From contig NC_091372.1 of assembly GCF_038502225.1 (NCBI RefSeq), forward strand, positions 2,311,155-2,375,154: a DNA stretch of 64,000 nt, written 5' to 3'. This stretch comes from Cherax quadricarinatus. Its lineage: Eukaryota > Arthropoda > Malacostraca > Decapoda > Parastacidae. Of the stretch, positions 42,474-53,879 are shown piece by piece; position 1 is the first letter of the stretch, and every line of letters begins with the position of its first letter. Below the pieces are notes generated by a model. That model saw only the letters and a list, made by a program, of their open reading frames with translations. It did no database searches and was not told the origin of the DNA. A program made the position numbers and the translations under genes.

Positions 42474-45130
42474 ATGGATGAATACCAGTTTTGGATGAAT
42501 GCTGGAAGTAAGTTAGGAATAACAGGGAAAAATTTAGAATCTTTCATTAGTGCTAAGATCCAGGAAAGACTTGAAAGAGAGAGAATTGATAGAGAAGAGA
42601 GACAGAAAGGGAAAGAGAAGAAGAAAAGGAGAGAGAGAGAATCGAAAGAGAAGAGAAAAAGGAGAAAGAGAACCTTGAAAGAGAAGAGAAAAAGGAGAGA
42701 GAGAGAATTGAGAGAGAAATCCAAGAAATACAGTTAGAAAGAGAGAGAGAAGACAAAAAGGAGCGTGATAGACTTGATCGTGAGGAGAGAGCTAGAGTAC
42801 GTGAAGAACAAGTTATATTAAGAGAACTTGAGGAAAGAGGAAAGGATAGGGAATGTGAGGAACAAGCTAAAATACGTGAGGAACAAGCTAAGATACGTGA
42901 GGAACAGGTTAAATTAAGAGAACTTGAGGAAAGATCAAAGGATAGAGAAGTTGAGGAAAAAGCTAGAGAACTTGAGTTAATAGAGAGAGAAAAGGATTGC
43001 GAGCTCGAAAAATCTCGCCTTGAATTAGAGAATAAAAAGTTAACTTTTACACAACAACAATTAGAGGAAGGAGTAATGGAACAACGTGCAGTCAGTGCAC
43101 ATATTCCAACACCTAATTTACCTCCCTTCACAGAGGGGGAAGACATAACTTCATACATTATCAGGTTTGAAAATACCGCTACCCTCTGTGAATGGCCTGC
43201 TGACACCTGGGCTACCAGGTTAGGAATGTTATTTTCTGGTACAGCCTTGAATATCTATGCAACTTTGTCGCAGGATATATGTAATTATAACCTACTGAAG
43301 AAGGCAATCCTTAAAGCATATCAAAAAACCACTAATTCTTACAGGAAAGATTTCAGGTATGCCACCTAACAGCCTGGCCAGAACTTTCAGCAGTTACAGG
43401 TAACACTCTTTCGTTTGTTCGACTTTTGGATAGAGAGTTCAGGAATTGATCACAGTTATGAATCTCTTAGAGACTTCATGGTTGCTGACCAGTTCCTGAC
43501 AGCTCTTCCCCATCAGATTCGAACATTCATCAGAGAACGTAATCTGATTAAAGCTGAGGAAGTTGGTGAGGCTGCTGACCTGTATGCTGAGGCTCCCAAT
43601 TCCTATAAAGACCTAAAGGGATCGAACCCTAAGGGCAAGGGTTCATCAGACCTTAAGAAATCAAAGCCTCTAATGGAAAGTAAAATGACTTCTTTTATTC
43701 CTGTTTGTCATTTGTGTGGTGTTAAGGGACATAAACGTCCAGATTGTCCTTCTAAGAAGGTCCAAAAAGTTGGAAGATGTTTTAAAGACTGTAATGACCA
43801 AGCACCCTTCTGTTCAGGAACAGTTAATGGACTTAATGTATCTACTATTTTATGAGACACTGGATGCACATGTATAGTCATTTCTGATAAGCTGTTCCCT
43901 AACCTTAAAGAAACTCATTCCTCTGCTATACTTTCAGACTACTTGGGCCGTACGGATACTTTTCCTACCATCCGTTGTTACATTAGGTCTAAATGGTTCA
44001 CAGGTTGGTCTGAAACCGTACTAGCTCCCATCACTTCTTGCTCTGTACTAATAGGTAATGTAAAAGGTGCCATTCTTCCTTCTGAGGTTGACCTTTCATC
44101 ACCAAAGATGGACATAAGTGTTTCAGATCCTCTTCCTGTAGAGTCAGAGAAGCCCCTCGAAAGTTCAGATGAGACAGTGTCTCGTGAGATTCATGTGGGA
44201 TTAAAAACCAGTGATGATACTCTCGAAAGCGAGGTAGTAGGATCACCGGTTTACTTGTTAGATGAAAGTGAAGATATCACCTCCGATACCATAAATGTCT
44301 TGACTAGGGCTCGGACCAAAGCCCAGGCTTCTCCTACTATCCATCCTTTGGTTTTTCATGACTTTAAGCCTTTAGATATATCGAAGGACTCCTTTGTCAA
44401 TTTACAACGTAATTGCCCTTCTCTTCAGAATTGCCATAATGCCACTAAACAAAATCAAGTTATCCAAAGGAAAAACTTTTCATTTAAATTTGAATATATA
44501 AAAGGTATCTTGTACAAGTCAGTATTCAAATTAAATTCAGATGAGACAGACTATTCCCTCTTAGTTGTTCCAAGTCAATGTAGAGAGACTGTTCTTAAAA
44601 TGGCTCATGACCTGCCAGTGGCCGGACATTTCTCGCACCGTAAAACCTTAAATAAAATTAGGGAAACCTATTTTTGGCCAAAAATGTCCTCAGATGTCAC
44701 TACCTATTGTAGATCGTGTAAAGTTTGCCAACTGTCATCCTCCCGAGGTACCAGGCGAGTACCTATGGTCAAAATGCCAGTCTTTACGGTACCTTTTGAA
44801 AGAGTAGCTATTGACATCGTTGGTCCTTTATCTCCACTTTCATCTGGGGGACATAGATATATATTAACATTAGTTGATTATTCTTCGAGTTTCCCTGAAG
44901 CCATACCCTTAAAGACCATAACCACTACAGAGGTGGCTGAAGCCCTTTTGTCCATCTTCTCCAGAGTGGGCATCCCTAGAGAAATTTTGTCTGACCGTGG
45001 GACACAATTCACATCTGACTTAATGCAACATCTATACCAACTTCTAGGAGTGAAGCCTCTCTTCACCACACCCTATCATCCCTGCTGTAATGGGAGGATT
45101 GAGCGCCAGCATTCGATTCTAAAGTAAATT
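42474..45130 (+). pseudogene. Gag, protease and integrase N-part of copy 2
   Basis: ATG 42474 (MDEYQFWMNAGSKLG) starts a Gag with an Arg/Glu/Lys coiled-coil region to about 43060; a frame change occurs near 42735. One frame then runs from 43076 with three stops: TAA 43367-43369, TGA at 43853-43855 (copy 1 has CGA at this Arg before the protease DTG) and TAA at 45125-45127. Zinc knuckle CHLCGVKGHKRPDC lies near 43707. Integrase HHCC starts near 44600 and the catalytic core has SDRGTQFTSD and NGRIERQHSILK. Confidence 0.8.
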
Positions 45131-47188
45131 TTAAGGAAACTTTGCTCCCTTAAACCTAAGGAGTGGCATCGTTACCTACCCTGTGCTTTGTTTGCCATGA
45201 GGGAAGTTCCCAGTGACTCTTTGGGGTTTTCACCTTTTGAACTTCTCTATGGTAGACAGGCCAGAGGACTATTGTCCATCCTTCATGACTTATGGACTAA
45301 TGAGGAGATGAGTGCTGAGGTTCAGTCTTCTTACCAGTTTCTCCTTGACCTTAGATCCAAACTTGAGGAGACCTCTGACATAGTTTCGAAAAACCTGAGC
45401 TTGTCAATGGACCAGTACAAAACCTATTTTGATTCCAAAAGTCAGAGGAGAAGTTTTAAAGTAGGAGATGAAGTTCTTGTACTTTTGCCTATCAAGTCAA
45501 ATAAATTATTAGTAGCATGGAAAGGTCCATATAAAGTATTAAAAATTTGTGGGAAAGTTGACTACCTCATAGAGAAGTCAAGGGGAAACCTAAGCTTTAT
45601 CATATCAACATCCTTAAGAAATATTACCGAAGAAATTCGGTTAACTGCCTTAATAACTTTGACTTAGTTTTTCCACACGAACCTGATACAACAACTGAAG
45701 AATGTAAGGTGTGCGTAATTGACACCTCTAACTTAGACTATGATGAAGAACTACATGACTTGGTGACTCTTGACCACTCGGACTCAACCAACATTAATAT
45801 TAATGAATCTTTGGATGACCATAAGAGACATGAACTACTTCAATGTGTGAGTAACATTTCAGACGTCTTTACTGATATTCCAGGTGTTACCTCCACGGTA
45901 GTCCATAAGATTGACTTAGTGACGGACAATCCTATCAAACGAAAATTATACCCAGTTCCAGTTCACCTTAGGGATGCATTTGACCGAGAGGTAGACAAAT
46001 TATTAAAACTAAAGATCATTGAACCTTCAGTATCTTCATATTGTTCACCAGTAGTCATGGTTATGAAGGAGGATAATTCATATAGACTTGCTATTGACTT
46101 CAGAGGCCTTAATGCTATAACTCGGTGGGATGCTGAGCCTATGCCCTTAATAGATAGCAGTCTACACAAATTTTATGACTCTTCCTTCTTTTCAGAGATT
46201 GATATTGCGCAGGCATATCATCAAGTAATGTTAGATCCTTCTTCTAAGCAGTACACCGCTTTTCCTAAACACCAAGGACTGATGCAATATAGAACTATGC
46301 CCTTCGGTTTGGTAACTGCCTGTGCTACCTACGTGAGACTGATGAGAAAGGTCTTGGGTGATATGCCAAATGTTTCAGTTTATTTTGATAACATTTACGT
46401 AATGACATCCACGTGGGGCGAACATATCCAAACATTAACATCAGTTTTGCGTAGGTTACGCTCACATGGCCTCACTGCCAAGCCGAAGAAATGCTTCCTT
46501 GGGTATAACAAGATTAGATATCTTGGACTGATACTTTCTAATAACTCTCTGCAGCCTCTCCCCAGTAAGATCAAAGCTCTATTAGAATTTAAATTCCCCA
46601 AAACCAAGAAGCTCATGCGTAGCTTTCTTGGTTCTGTAAATTTTTATGCACGGTTTATCCCGAACCTTACTGATCTTACAGGCATCTTATCCGACTATCT
46701 TAAAAAGTCTGTGAAGGAACCTTTTGAACTTTCCGACGTAGCTCGGGGAAAAGTTTAATGAGATTAAAAGTATCTTTTCGAAAGACCCTATACTTAAGAT
46801 TCCAGATATTAATAAAACATTTTGTTTAAGAACTGATGCCTCCAATACTGGCTTAGGTGCGGTGCTACTACAATACCATGATGGTACTCCCTTCCCTGTA
46901 TGCTTCCTAAGCCGGAAACTCCTTCCCGCAGAAACGAGATACTCCACGATAGAAAAGGAATGTTTGGCCCTTGTGTGGGGAATCTCCAAACTTAAATTTT
47001 ATTTGCTGGGAAAAGAATTCATTTTAGAAACAGACTACGAACCTTTGATATACCTAGAAACTTTTAAGGGAACCAACAGTCACCTCTTGAGGTGGACATT
47101 GGCACTCCAGGCTTTTAAGTTCCATATTGTGTATATCAATGGTTCATCCAATTATTTCTCTGACTGGTTAAGTTGTGACAGTCAGTAG
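45131..47188 (+). pseudogene. Integrase C-part, reverse transcriptase and RNase H of copy 2
   Basis: Integrase C-terminal part to about 45590, where a frameshift follows YLIE. A frame from 45709 to about 46745 holds reverse transcriptase (YRLAIDFRGLNAITRW, SEIDIAQAYHQVML, VSVYFDNIYVMTS). A frameshift near 46750 leads into RNase H (LRTDASNTGLGAVLLQ, YSTIEKECLALVWG), ending at 47188. As in copy 1 the catalytic YxDD reads YFDN. The 3' LTR begins about 95 bp downstream. Confidence 0.8.
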
Positions 47189-47282
47189 AAGATTTCTTGC
47201 CTTACGCGACTTCCATATGTTAGAACTTTTTCCTTGCCTATTCTTCTTATACTCCTTGACTATAAGTCTTGGTATGGGGGAG

Positions 47283-48240
47283 TGTGAGGGAAAAGTTCAA
47301 TAGATAGGAGTAGAGAGGGAGTATATAGTAACAATACTTTCATTGCCGGCTACTTGTTAAGGTAGGGTAAGTCAAGCTCCCGCTATTCCCGCCTTTTTTC
47401 CCCCACCCCGAAAGTGATAGTTTGACTGGTGGCTGCTTGTTAAGGTAGGGTCAGTCTAGCTCCCGCTATCCCTTCCCCTCCTTCTTCCCCCCCCCCCACC
47501 AAAAGGTGACGTGTGGGGCTCCGGTCCAAACAGTAATCACTAGACTCACAGCTCCCGGCACTACTGTAAGTACAATCCTGCCTTGTATTCTAGTGGATTT
47601 ATTGGTTGAAAGTTTCACTTTTGACCAATAATAAACTTAGTCTTTCAGTCTTGCTCTAGGTTGACTGTTGTAATAATCACCACATCTTTTAGGTATTGTA
47701 CTTATCCTGGAGAGTGATTTCTTAAGCAGTGGGTCACCTGCCAATCAACGAGCAGAACTGATGGAGATGGACTAACGTTCTGAGACTTCCCCTTTTTGGA
47801 TTTAATTACCTGTGCACGTGTATGAAATTGCAGGACGTAACCCCTCATCATTGCAGCGGTAAAGAACCTGCTTTCCTGTCATCGGGATGGAATACTCAAG
47901 GCTATACTGTGAAGAACTAGCCAGTGGGTTGTAACCAACACCTGCGACCCTCCGCCCCCCCCATCATCGGCAACGGCTACGATTTCAACACTCAGTGTCA
48001 CCAACACCAGACACCCTTATATATATTAGTGTTGAATTCAGTTATCATTTATATTTTTCAGTTTTCATTTTCTTTAATGTAGGATTAATATTTCATATTT
48101 AAGTGTTTTATATTTTCTGTATAATAAAGTGTTTATGTTTGTCTGTTATTATTTCTTTTTCTATTCACTAATTTTCCTGAGGAGGAGCCAGCCTTGGTAA
48201 TACTGTCTGAAGTTGTTACAGGACTGAGTAAGCCTTCACA
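47283..48240 (+). repeat. 3' LTR of copy 2 (958 bp)
   Basis: Same ends as the 5' LTR (TGTGAGGG, CCTTCACA). It differs by point changes, one fewer subrepeat and a deletion of about 40 bp after GCAGTGGGT, so the copy is not very young. Confidence 0.85.
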
Positions 48241-49689
48241 ATCCCTCCAGAACTCTCTTAGAGTCCTAGGTTATGTCAAAGCACCTTTGAAACATTGCTT
48301 TGGTGTACAGTTTTTTGAAGTTTGCAGTGATCTGCTGGTCCATGGGCTGGATGAGAGGAGTGGTGTTAGGAGGCAAGAACTTCACTGTTACAAACCTGAA
48401 TTCCTTAGACAATTGGTCTTCCAAGTCTGGAGGATGAGCAGGAGCAATGTCCGTTAACAGGAGGCACTGGAGTGGCAATTTATTATCCAGGAGGTATTTC
48501 TTCACACTCGGGCCAAACACTTATGAACCATTCCAGGAAAATTTCCCTCGTGACCCATGACCTACTGTTAGCTTTCCACATCACACAATTTACTCTTGAC
48601 GACACTATTTTTCTTGAACACTCTGGGATTTTCAGAGTGATACACCAGTAAAGGCTTCACTTTGAAATCCTCACTAGCATTACCACACAACAAGAGAGTT
48701 AGCCTGTCTTCCATAGGCTTGTGTCCTGGGAGTTCCTTTTCCTCCTGTGTGATGTAGGTCTTCTTTGGCATTTTCTTCCAAAACAGGCCTGTTTTGTCAC
48801 AATTGAACACTTGGGGTTGGAATTTTTCAGCCTCTACATAGTCTTTGAATTCCCGCATAAATTTTTCAGCCTGAACTGGCACCCTCACAATGCCTTACAA
48901 CACTGTATGCCACTTCGCTTGAATTTATTGAACCAGCCTTTGCTGGCCTTAAATTCACCAACATCAGCACTCGTTCCAGGCAGTTTCTTTATGAGATCGT
49001 CATGCAACTGCCTTGCCTTTTCACAAACTATCGACTGCACAACACTATCTCCCACTAACTGTTTCTCGTTGAACCACACCAGCAACAATTTCTCCACATC
49101 TTCAGTTGTTTGGGATCTTTTATTCGTTATCTCATTCACCCCATTCGCAACATCAGCTTTCATGATTTCTTTTCTCTTCGCCACAGTGGAGCTGATGGTT
49201 GATGGTGCCCTCCTGTACATTCTGCCGAGGTCAGCAATGTGTATGCCACTATCATATTTTTGAATGATTTCTTTTTTCATTTCTACCGTGTTCCTCACTT
49301 TCTTTACCAAACGACTGGCACTAGGGGCTTTCTTTGGGGCCATGGTGGCTTATTTAGCAGTCACATACAATAAACAAGTGTCAAAAACAATGGATTATTA
49401 CAAAATGTTTCATATGACCTCGCAGGATATGTTCACTTACCGAGAAACAACACGACACTGCCTGAGAATGTGTGTGGGAGGCGGCTTTATGTGCGTGCTG
49501 GGCACTGGATGGGTTCCATACCATCGATGAAAATGGAGGAAATCGATGAAAATAGAACCAATATTGTGACGAAAAAACTCATCGAAAACGCAAATCAGTG
49601 ATAACGGAGATCAACAGAGAGGGAGGGTCCACTGTAATACACATTTTTACTTGTTCAGGAATCAGTTGTGACCGACTCTGCATCATGTG

Positions 49690-50066
49690 TAATGCCTGTT
49701 GGTTCATGAGTGGCTCTGAGACAGAGAGACAAGTAGATAGACAGGAAGACAGAAACACAGGTAGACAAAGATAAACAGACAGAGATAAACATAGTGCTAG
49801 ACAGATACAGACAAATAGACAGACAGAAACAAACAGATACAGACATGTTTATTTGTAATGGTGAAAAATAAATCCAAGGCAGTGCACGATCATCAAATGT
49901 CACTCCACAAGTGACACTCCACTGGCAGTGGAGTGACAGACATAGACAGAAACAAACAGATAGACAGACATGTTTATGTGTAACAGTGAAAAATAAAGCC
50001 AAGGCAGTGCACGATCATCAAGTGTCACTCCATGAGTGACACTCCACTGGCAGTGGAGTGACACTC
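49690..50066. repeat. GACA-rich array and a two-copy tandem repeat of about 120 bp
   Basis: (GACAGAxx)n to about 49840, then two copies (about 49840-49945 and 49960-50066) sharing GACATGTTTAT, AAGGCAGTGCACGATCATCA and the palindrome ACTCCACTGGCAGTGGAGT. Confidence 0.8.
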
Positions 50067-50164
50067 ATCTTACACCGTGCTTCAAGGAGAAATACTCCAG
50101 CATTTCTAAAACATTGCTGGGACCTGGTGAAAAAGGCAAAAATTATTTCTTATTTATAAATACA

Positions 50165-50345
50165 TTTTTCTTATTTAAAAACCCATAAAAAAATTGGGGT
50201 GGTTTTTGGGGGGCTGGAACGGATTAATGGCATTTCATTTAATTTCAACGAGGAAAATTGATTTGATATACGAGCTCGATCACGGAACGAATTAAACTCG
50301 TAAATCAAGGTACCATTGTATGTCGCTAAGTGAGGAGAGGCTGTA
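50165..50345. mobile_element. MITE termini: CAATGGTACCTTGATTTACG end and TACAGCCTCTCCTCACTTAG end
   Basis: The right inverted repeat of a 203-bp-type MITE lies at about 50220-50318 (ending AAGGTACCATTG). It abuts TGTCGCTAAGTGAGGAGAGG (50322-50341), an end of the MITE family at 24365 and 51719. Neither left end is visible. Confidence 0.45.
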
Positions 50346-50681
50346 ATAATACTTACCAAGTCACAGGTTGCTTAAAGTTGCTTTACCAGTTTTGATAAAA
50401 CAGTTGATCCACAATTTAGTGCACTAATGCCAGGAAGTGGGTGGTTGGTAACTGCGATTGTGGTGAATAGTGATAACTTTTTTTTTGTACCAAGATCTGT
50501 TAAATTGAGTTTTTACTATAGGTACATTTAGTGACTTGTAATGTCATAATTATCATGCCTATATTATACATTTGAGAAATTGTGGGGATATGCTAGGTTA
50601 AGTTTTCATACAATGTCACTTTTGTACATTTATAATGACTGTCTGTAATTTACAGTTACATGTACATGTATATAACTATAG
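50346..50681. other. AT-rich intergenic or intron DNA
   Basis: No recognisable element or coding signal. Confidence 0.5.
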
Positions 50682-50683
50682 TA

Positions 50684-50886
50684 CAGTGGTACCTCGGGAT
50701 ACAAACTTATTTTGTTCCAGAAGGCTGTTAGAGTGCTGATACCAAAAGAATTTGTTCCCATAAGGAATAATGTAAATTAGATTAATCCATTTCAGACCCC
50801 CAAAAATACATTTATAAAAGCACTTAAATAAATACACTTACATAACTGTTCGCGTTTTGAGCTGTTCGTATCCCGAGGTACCACTG
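50684..50886 (-). mobile_element. 203-bp MITE, copy 2
   Basis: TA at 50682-50683 and 50887-50888, ends CAGTGGTACCTCGGGATACA (left) and CAGTGGTACCTCGGGATACG (right, reverse complement). It lies in the orientation opposite to copy 1 at 23791. Confidence 0.85.
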
Positions 50887-51023
50887 TACTACTATCGAAT
50901 TGACATTCAAATTTCTTATGTGTGATATTATCTCTGTATCCTACATGAGTTGTATGTTATGTGTTTGTGGTGTATACTACATGAATTGTATGTTATCTGT
51001 TAGTGGTTGTAGGGATTGTTTTT

Positions 51024-51068
51024 CCCACAGGCTAGTCACAGGCTAGTCACAGGCTAGTCACAGGCTAG
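51024..51068. repeat. 11-bp tandem repeat, four copies
   Basis: Four CACAGGCTAGT units in a row. The rest of 50890-51390 shows nothing. Confidence 0.9.
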
Positions 51069-51399
51069 GTCTCTGTAGTTTCAAGGGATATATTATAGTG
51101 TTAAAAGCTATTAAGAAACACACAGGAAAGTAATGGTTTGTGTATACTGAATGGAAGGAACAGTTATAAGAGTTACCCCGTCATCTTACACATAAAACAA
51201 AAAAGAAAAGACCGAGTCATACCAGAGTGAAAAACATTTTATACTTTAACTTTGAGTATCTCTAAATATTTTCATAAATGTGTATTTTATTTTTTTTTTA
51301 TTTTATATGACCTATACCTTTGATAGACACTGATTAATTTCTTTGACCTATTTGAAGAAACCAGAAAGTAAGGTTTCTTGTTGAAGAATTCTTTCTTTA

Positions 51400-51715
51400 G
51401 ATTATTAACAACCCTGAATAACTCAAGAAAGTCAAGCAGTGTGGCATTTCCACTGGTTAGGTTAGGTAAGGTATGTTTGGAAACAGGACATGTGTTTCCT
51501 GACATGGGTTTTAGTCATATGTGCTTTTGGTCATCTGATTGAGGCCTTCCACTGGCTTACCAGTCCAGCCCTTTAAAAATTATGGTTATGATTGTAACCA
51601 TGCTTTTTCCACTGGGTCCATAGGTCCTGTTCCTTAGGATGCAACCCATGATGGTTGACCCACTCCTAGGTATCTATTTATTTCTAGTGGACATGGGCAG
51701 CAGGTGTTAGATATA
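51400..51715 (-). mobile_element. Degraded tRNA-related SINE
   Basis: AACTCAAGAAAGTCAAGCAG and, further on, TTAGGATGCAACCCATGATG and CCTAGGTATCTATTTATTTC resemble the body of the SINE at 24060-24345; the middle is replaced by about 150 bp of unrelated sequence. Confidence 0.45.
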
Positions 51716-51718
51716 CAG

Positions 51719-52041
51719 TACAGCCTCTCCTCAATTAACGACGGAGTTTCGTTCCTAAGACCACATCGGTAAACGAATTCATCGCTAAGCTAGGTAGTGG
51801 GTTTGTGTCAGTCATCTTTGATATTGTTTTAATGTCACCTTTGCACCATTTATAACATTTTTAGTATATTTTTAAATGTTTATACTGCAGTGTACTATAT
51901 ATTGTAATAAACAGAATAGAGGAAATCAGCTGTAATATACATTATTTAGGTATGCATACTGGTCAGAGAGCCTGTTGTAAGTCTGAATCGTCAGTACACG
52001 AGTACATCGGAAAGTTGCTTACCAAGAGGAGAGTCTGTACT
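51719..52041. mobile_element. Non-coding MITE, TACAGCCTCTCCTCA type, copy 2
   Basis: Left end TACAGCCTCTCCTCAATTAA. The right end, read as reverse complement, starts TACAGTACAGACTCTCCTCT, an imperfect inverted repeat. The body is shared with 24365-24644. Confidence 0.6.
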
Positions 52042-52448
52042 GTATTGCCCATCAGGAATCCTCAGTGATTTCTGTAAATGGAATAAGATTGCTTCTCTTT
52101 CATTACCTAGTTTTTGGTATACTATACATTACTGTATCTGGTAGCTTTTCTGTTAAAACTTATATAGTTTTAATTTAGTATTGGCCATTGTGTAAGTAAT
52201 TCAGTTTAGTATCAAATTTTTTGTTGAGTAATATATACTATGTATTACAGTTAGCTCTCAAATAAAGGTATTCTGTACAGTGTGATTTTTGCTAATGCAG
52301 TTGAAGAAGTACATTCAGAACTGAATAGCAGCTACTACAAAGTTCTTTTCACATAGTATTAAATTTATAAGAGAGTTGACTTATTTGTTAGCAGGAGGTT
52401 CATTTCTTTGTATATTCTTGTTGTTGATTGAAGATTTTTCTTTTTCAG

Positions 52449-52583
52449 GGGGTGGAGGCCCTTGAAGCTGAACATGTATACATTCTTATGAAAAAAGAGT
52501 ACCGTATCTCTCGCAATGTGCGGGCTGAATGGTACCTCCGCAGGATCAATTCCATCATTTCTTTTCCAAGGAGGGAAACACTT
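52449..52583 (+). CDS. SZT2: SZT2-like protein, conserved N-terminal exon
   Basis: 45 codons in phase 0, flanked by TTTTTCAG and GTAAGT. The peptide contains EHVYILMKKEYRISRNVRAE, which strongly resembles the conserved start of SZT2. SZT2 is the large scaffold subunit of KICSTOR, the lysosomal complex that recruits GATOR1 and lets mTORC1 sense amino acids (family knowledge). This should be the second coding exon, because no ATG fits before the conserved block within it. The exon sequence is intact and codon use is balanced, unlike the transposon debris around it. Confidence 0.85.
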
Positions 52584-52795
52584 GTAAGTATTTGGGTGAT
52601 TTTGTGATAAAAGACGTACAGGGGCACTGTGGATATACAGTTCCCTCTCTTTGATGCTCCATGTTTACATTGGGTTTCAATTGAGCCATTGTTCATTATA
52701 TTTGGTGCTTTTTACTGCTTTTTTGTTGTTATCGCTATTTTCGAATGACATTTGCATAAGGGAAAGGAGACCGGCTCCGTATTTTAAGGTAAGTA

Positions 52796-52915
52796 TTGTA
52801 GGTATACCTGGAGATACCTGGAGATACCTGGAGATACCTGGAGATACCTGGAGATACCTGGAGAGGGTTTTGGGGGTCAATGCCCCCACAGCCCGGTCTG
52901 TGACCAGGCCTTGTA
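52796..52915 (-). mobile_element. CR1/L2-like LINE 3' tail with 10-bp repeats
   Basis: The minus strand reads GGCCTGGTCACAGACCGGGC, GGCATTGACCCCC and CTCTCCAGGTATCTCCAGGT, with six TATCTCCAGG units. This is the same 3' end as the LINE at 24766-25975. It lies in the intron after the 52449 exon. Confidence 0.75.
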
Positions 52916-53329
52916 TTGTGCATTTATTTTACTTTTATGTTTTTTATGCTTAGCTGTATTGAACACTTAATATATGAGAGTGTAAACATGTTATTAGGTG
53001 TTTTAGATGTATTCAATAATGGAAAGAGTGTTCTTTTTCACCCACTGGAAATTTTCGCTTATTGTATGGGCCGTGAACCTTAAGAGCCATATGAACGGGG
53101 CTCTCTTGTACTCTTACATATGAATCAAAATTTAAAAAATTCTAAATTCTTTCTGTATTTTCAAAATATTATCAATAGGCACTGTATATAGTGCATACAC
53201 TATGGAGGAAGTATGTGGATGTTGCAGTCTGGAAGGTCTCCTGAACTGTGATGTCAGCACACTTCTGGCAAGTCACTAATTGAATGTATTTTTTTTTGGG
53301 GGGGGGGGTTACCCTACCAAGGGGGGAGG

Positions 53330-53650
53330 GACAGTTGGTATCTAATACAGTACATTACTACAAGTTTATTATTACTCTCAATATCTGTAATCACCCCAAC
53401 ATGAAAACACTGATTGTGTCTCCTCTATGTTATACATAGTCACTTAGGTGAGTGTAAGTATAAATTTAAGAGTTACAATGAATACAAGAGAATTGAATAT
53501 CCTAAGTGACTATAAAATTTCCCAAAATGTTATTGCCTTATTAATCTTAAGCTAGTCTTAAGTTTGCCTGAAATACTCTGCATATTAAGGGAGCTTCCTA
53601 CATGTACACCTTTGTACTAACATTGTATCATGCTGAAATAAAGTAAGTAC
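53330..53650 (+). mobile_element. Probable LINE 3' UTR fragment
   Basis: Ends with TGTACACCTTTGTACTAACA, TTGTATCATGCTGAAATAAA and a TAAGTACATG repeat, a style of 3' end like those of other LINEs here. No coding part. The preceding 52920-53330 holds a G-run and nothing else clear. Confidence 0.35.
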
Positions 53651-53879
53651 ATGTATGTACCTTATTTTGCAGCTTGCTAGACACTTTTTTTTTTTCCATA
53701 AAATGTCTCCAAAAACCACCCTGTGTCCTATAAACTGAAGGTCAGTGACAGGAGCTATAAATTTGGGGTGTGGGGTGGGCTGTAGCTCTCCCAGTTATAT
53801 CCGATGCCAAGCCATTGAAACTAAAACAAGTCTTATAAGCCGCAAAATATGGTATTCTTCTTCTTATTTTTTTTTTTCA

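Larger units (their letters stand above)
40829..48240 (+). mobile_element. Gmr1-like Gypsy LTR retrotransposon, copy 2
   Basis: Plus-strand element inserted in T4: 5' LTR 40829-41902, internal 41903-47282, 3' LTR 47283-48240. Flanks ATCTC (40824-40828) and ATCCC (48241-48245) are a 5-bp target duplication with one mismatch. A probable primer-binding site TGGCGACCTTGCCAGG begins at about 41904, and a purine tract GGTATGGGGGAG precedes the 3' LTR. Coding order gag, protease, integrase, RT, RNase H, as in copy 1. Confidence 0.9.
39582..49343 (-). pseudogene. Tigger-type transposase of T4, in pieces
   Basis: Minus strand, from 49343: MAPKKAPSASRLVKKVRNTV, a first HTH, a CENP-B-type HTH2 (GWFNKFKRSGI), then DDE region pieces FNCDKTGLFWKKM, LLLTDIAPAHPPDL (normally DNAPAH) and PLIQPMDQQ. 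The Gypsy insertion breaks it after about 48266. It resumes at 40825 downward with DHFSIFHYISLIDKAWQGV, then MGLDVSGQDVEELVKDHNQE. The retroposon insertion follows at TAQK, and the C-terminus SSEIKEICAMW and KEHHPEKAVAIHAG ends at 39582. Stops and a frameshift near 48530 and 48885 are additional. Confidence 0.8.
39171..49634 (-). mobile_element. Tigger-like DNA transposon T4 split by two insertions
   Basis: Ends CAGTGGACCCTCAGTTCTTG (left) and CAGTGGACCCTCCCTCTCTG (right, reverse complement), TA at 39169-39170 and 49635-49636. Without the Gypsy copy 2 (40829-48240) and the retroposon at 39790-40513 it is about 2.3 kb. Both insertions are proved by continuity of the transposase reading on either side. 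Confidence 0.85.
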
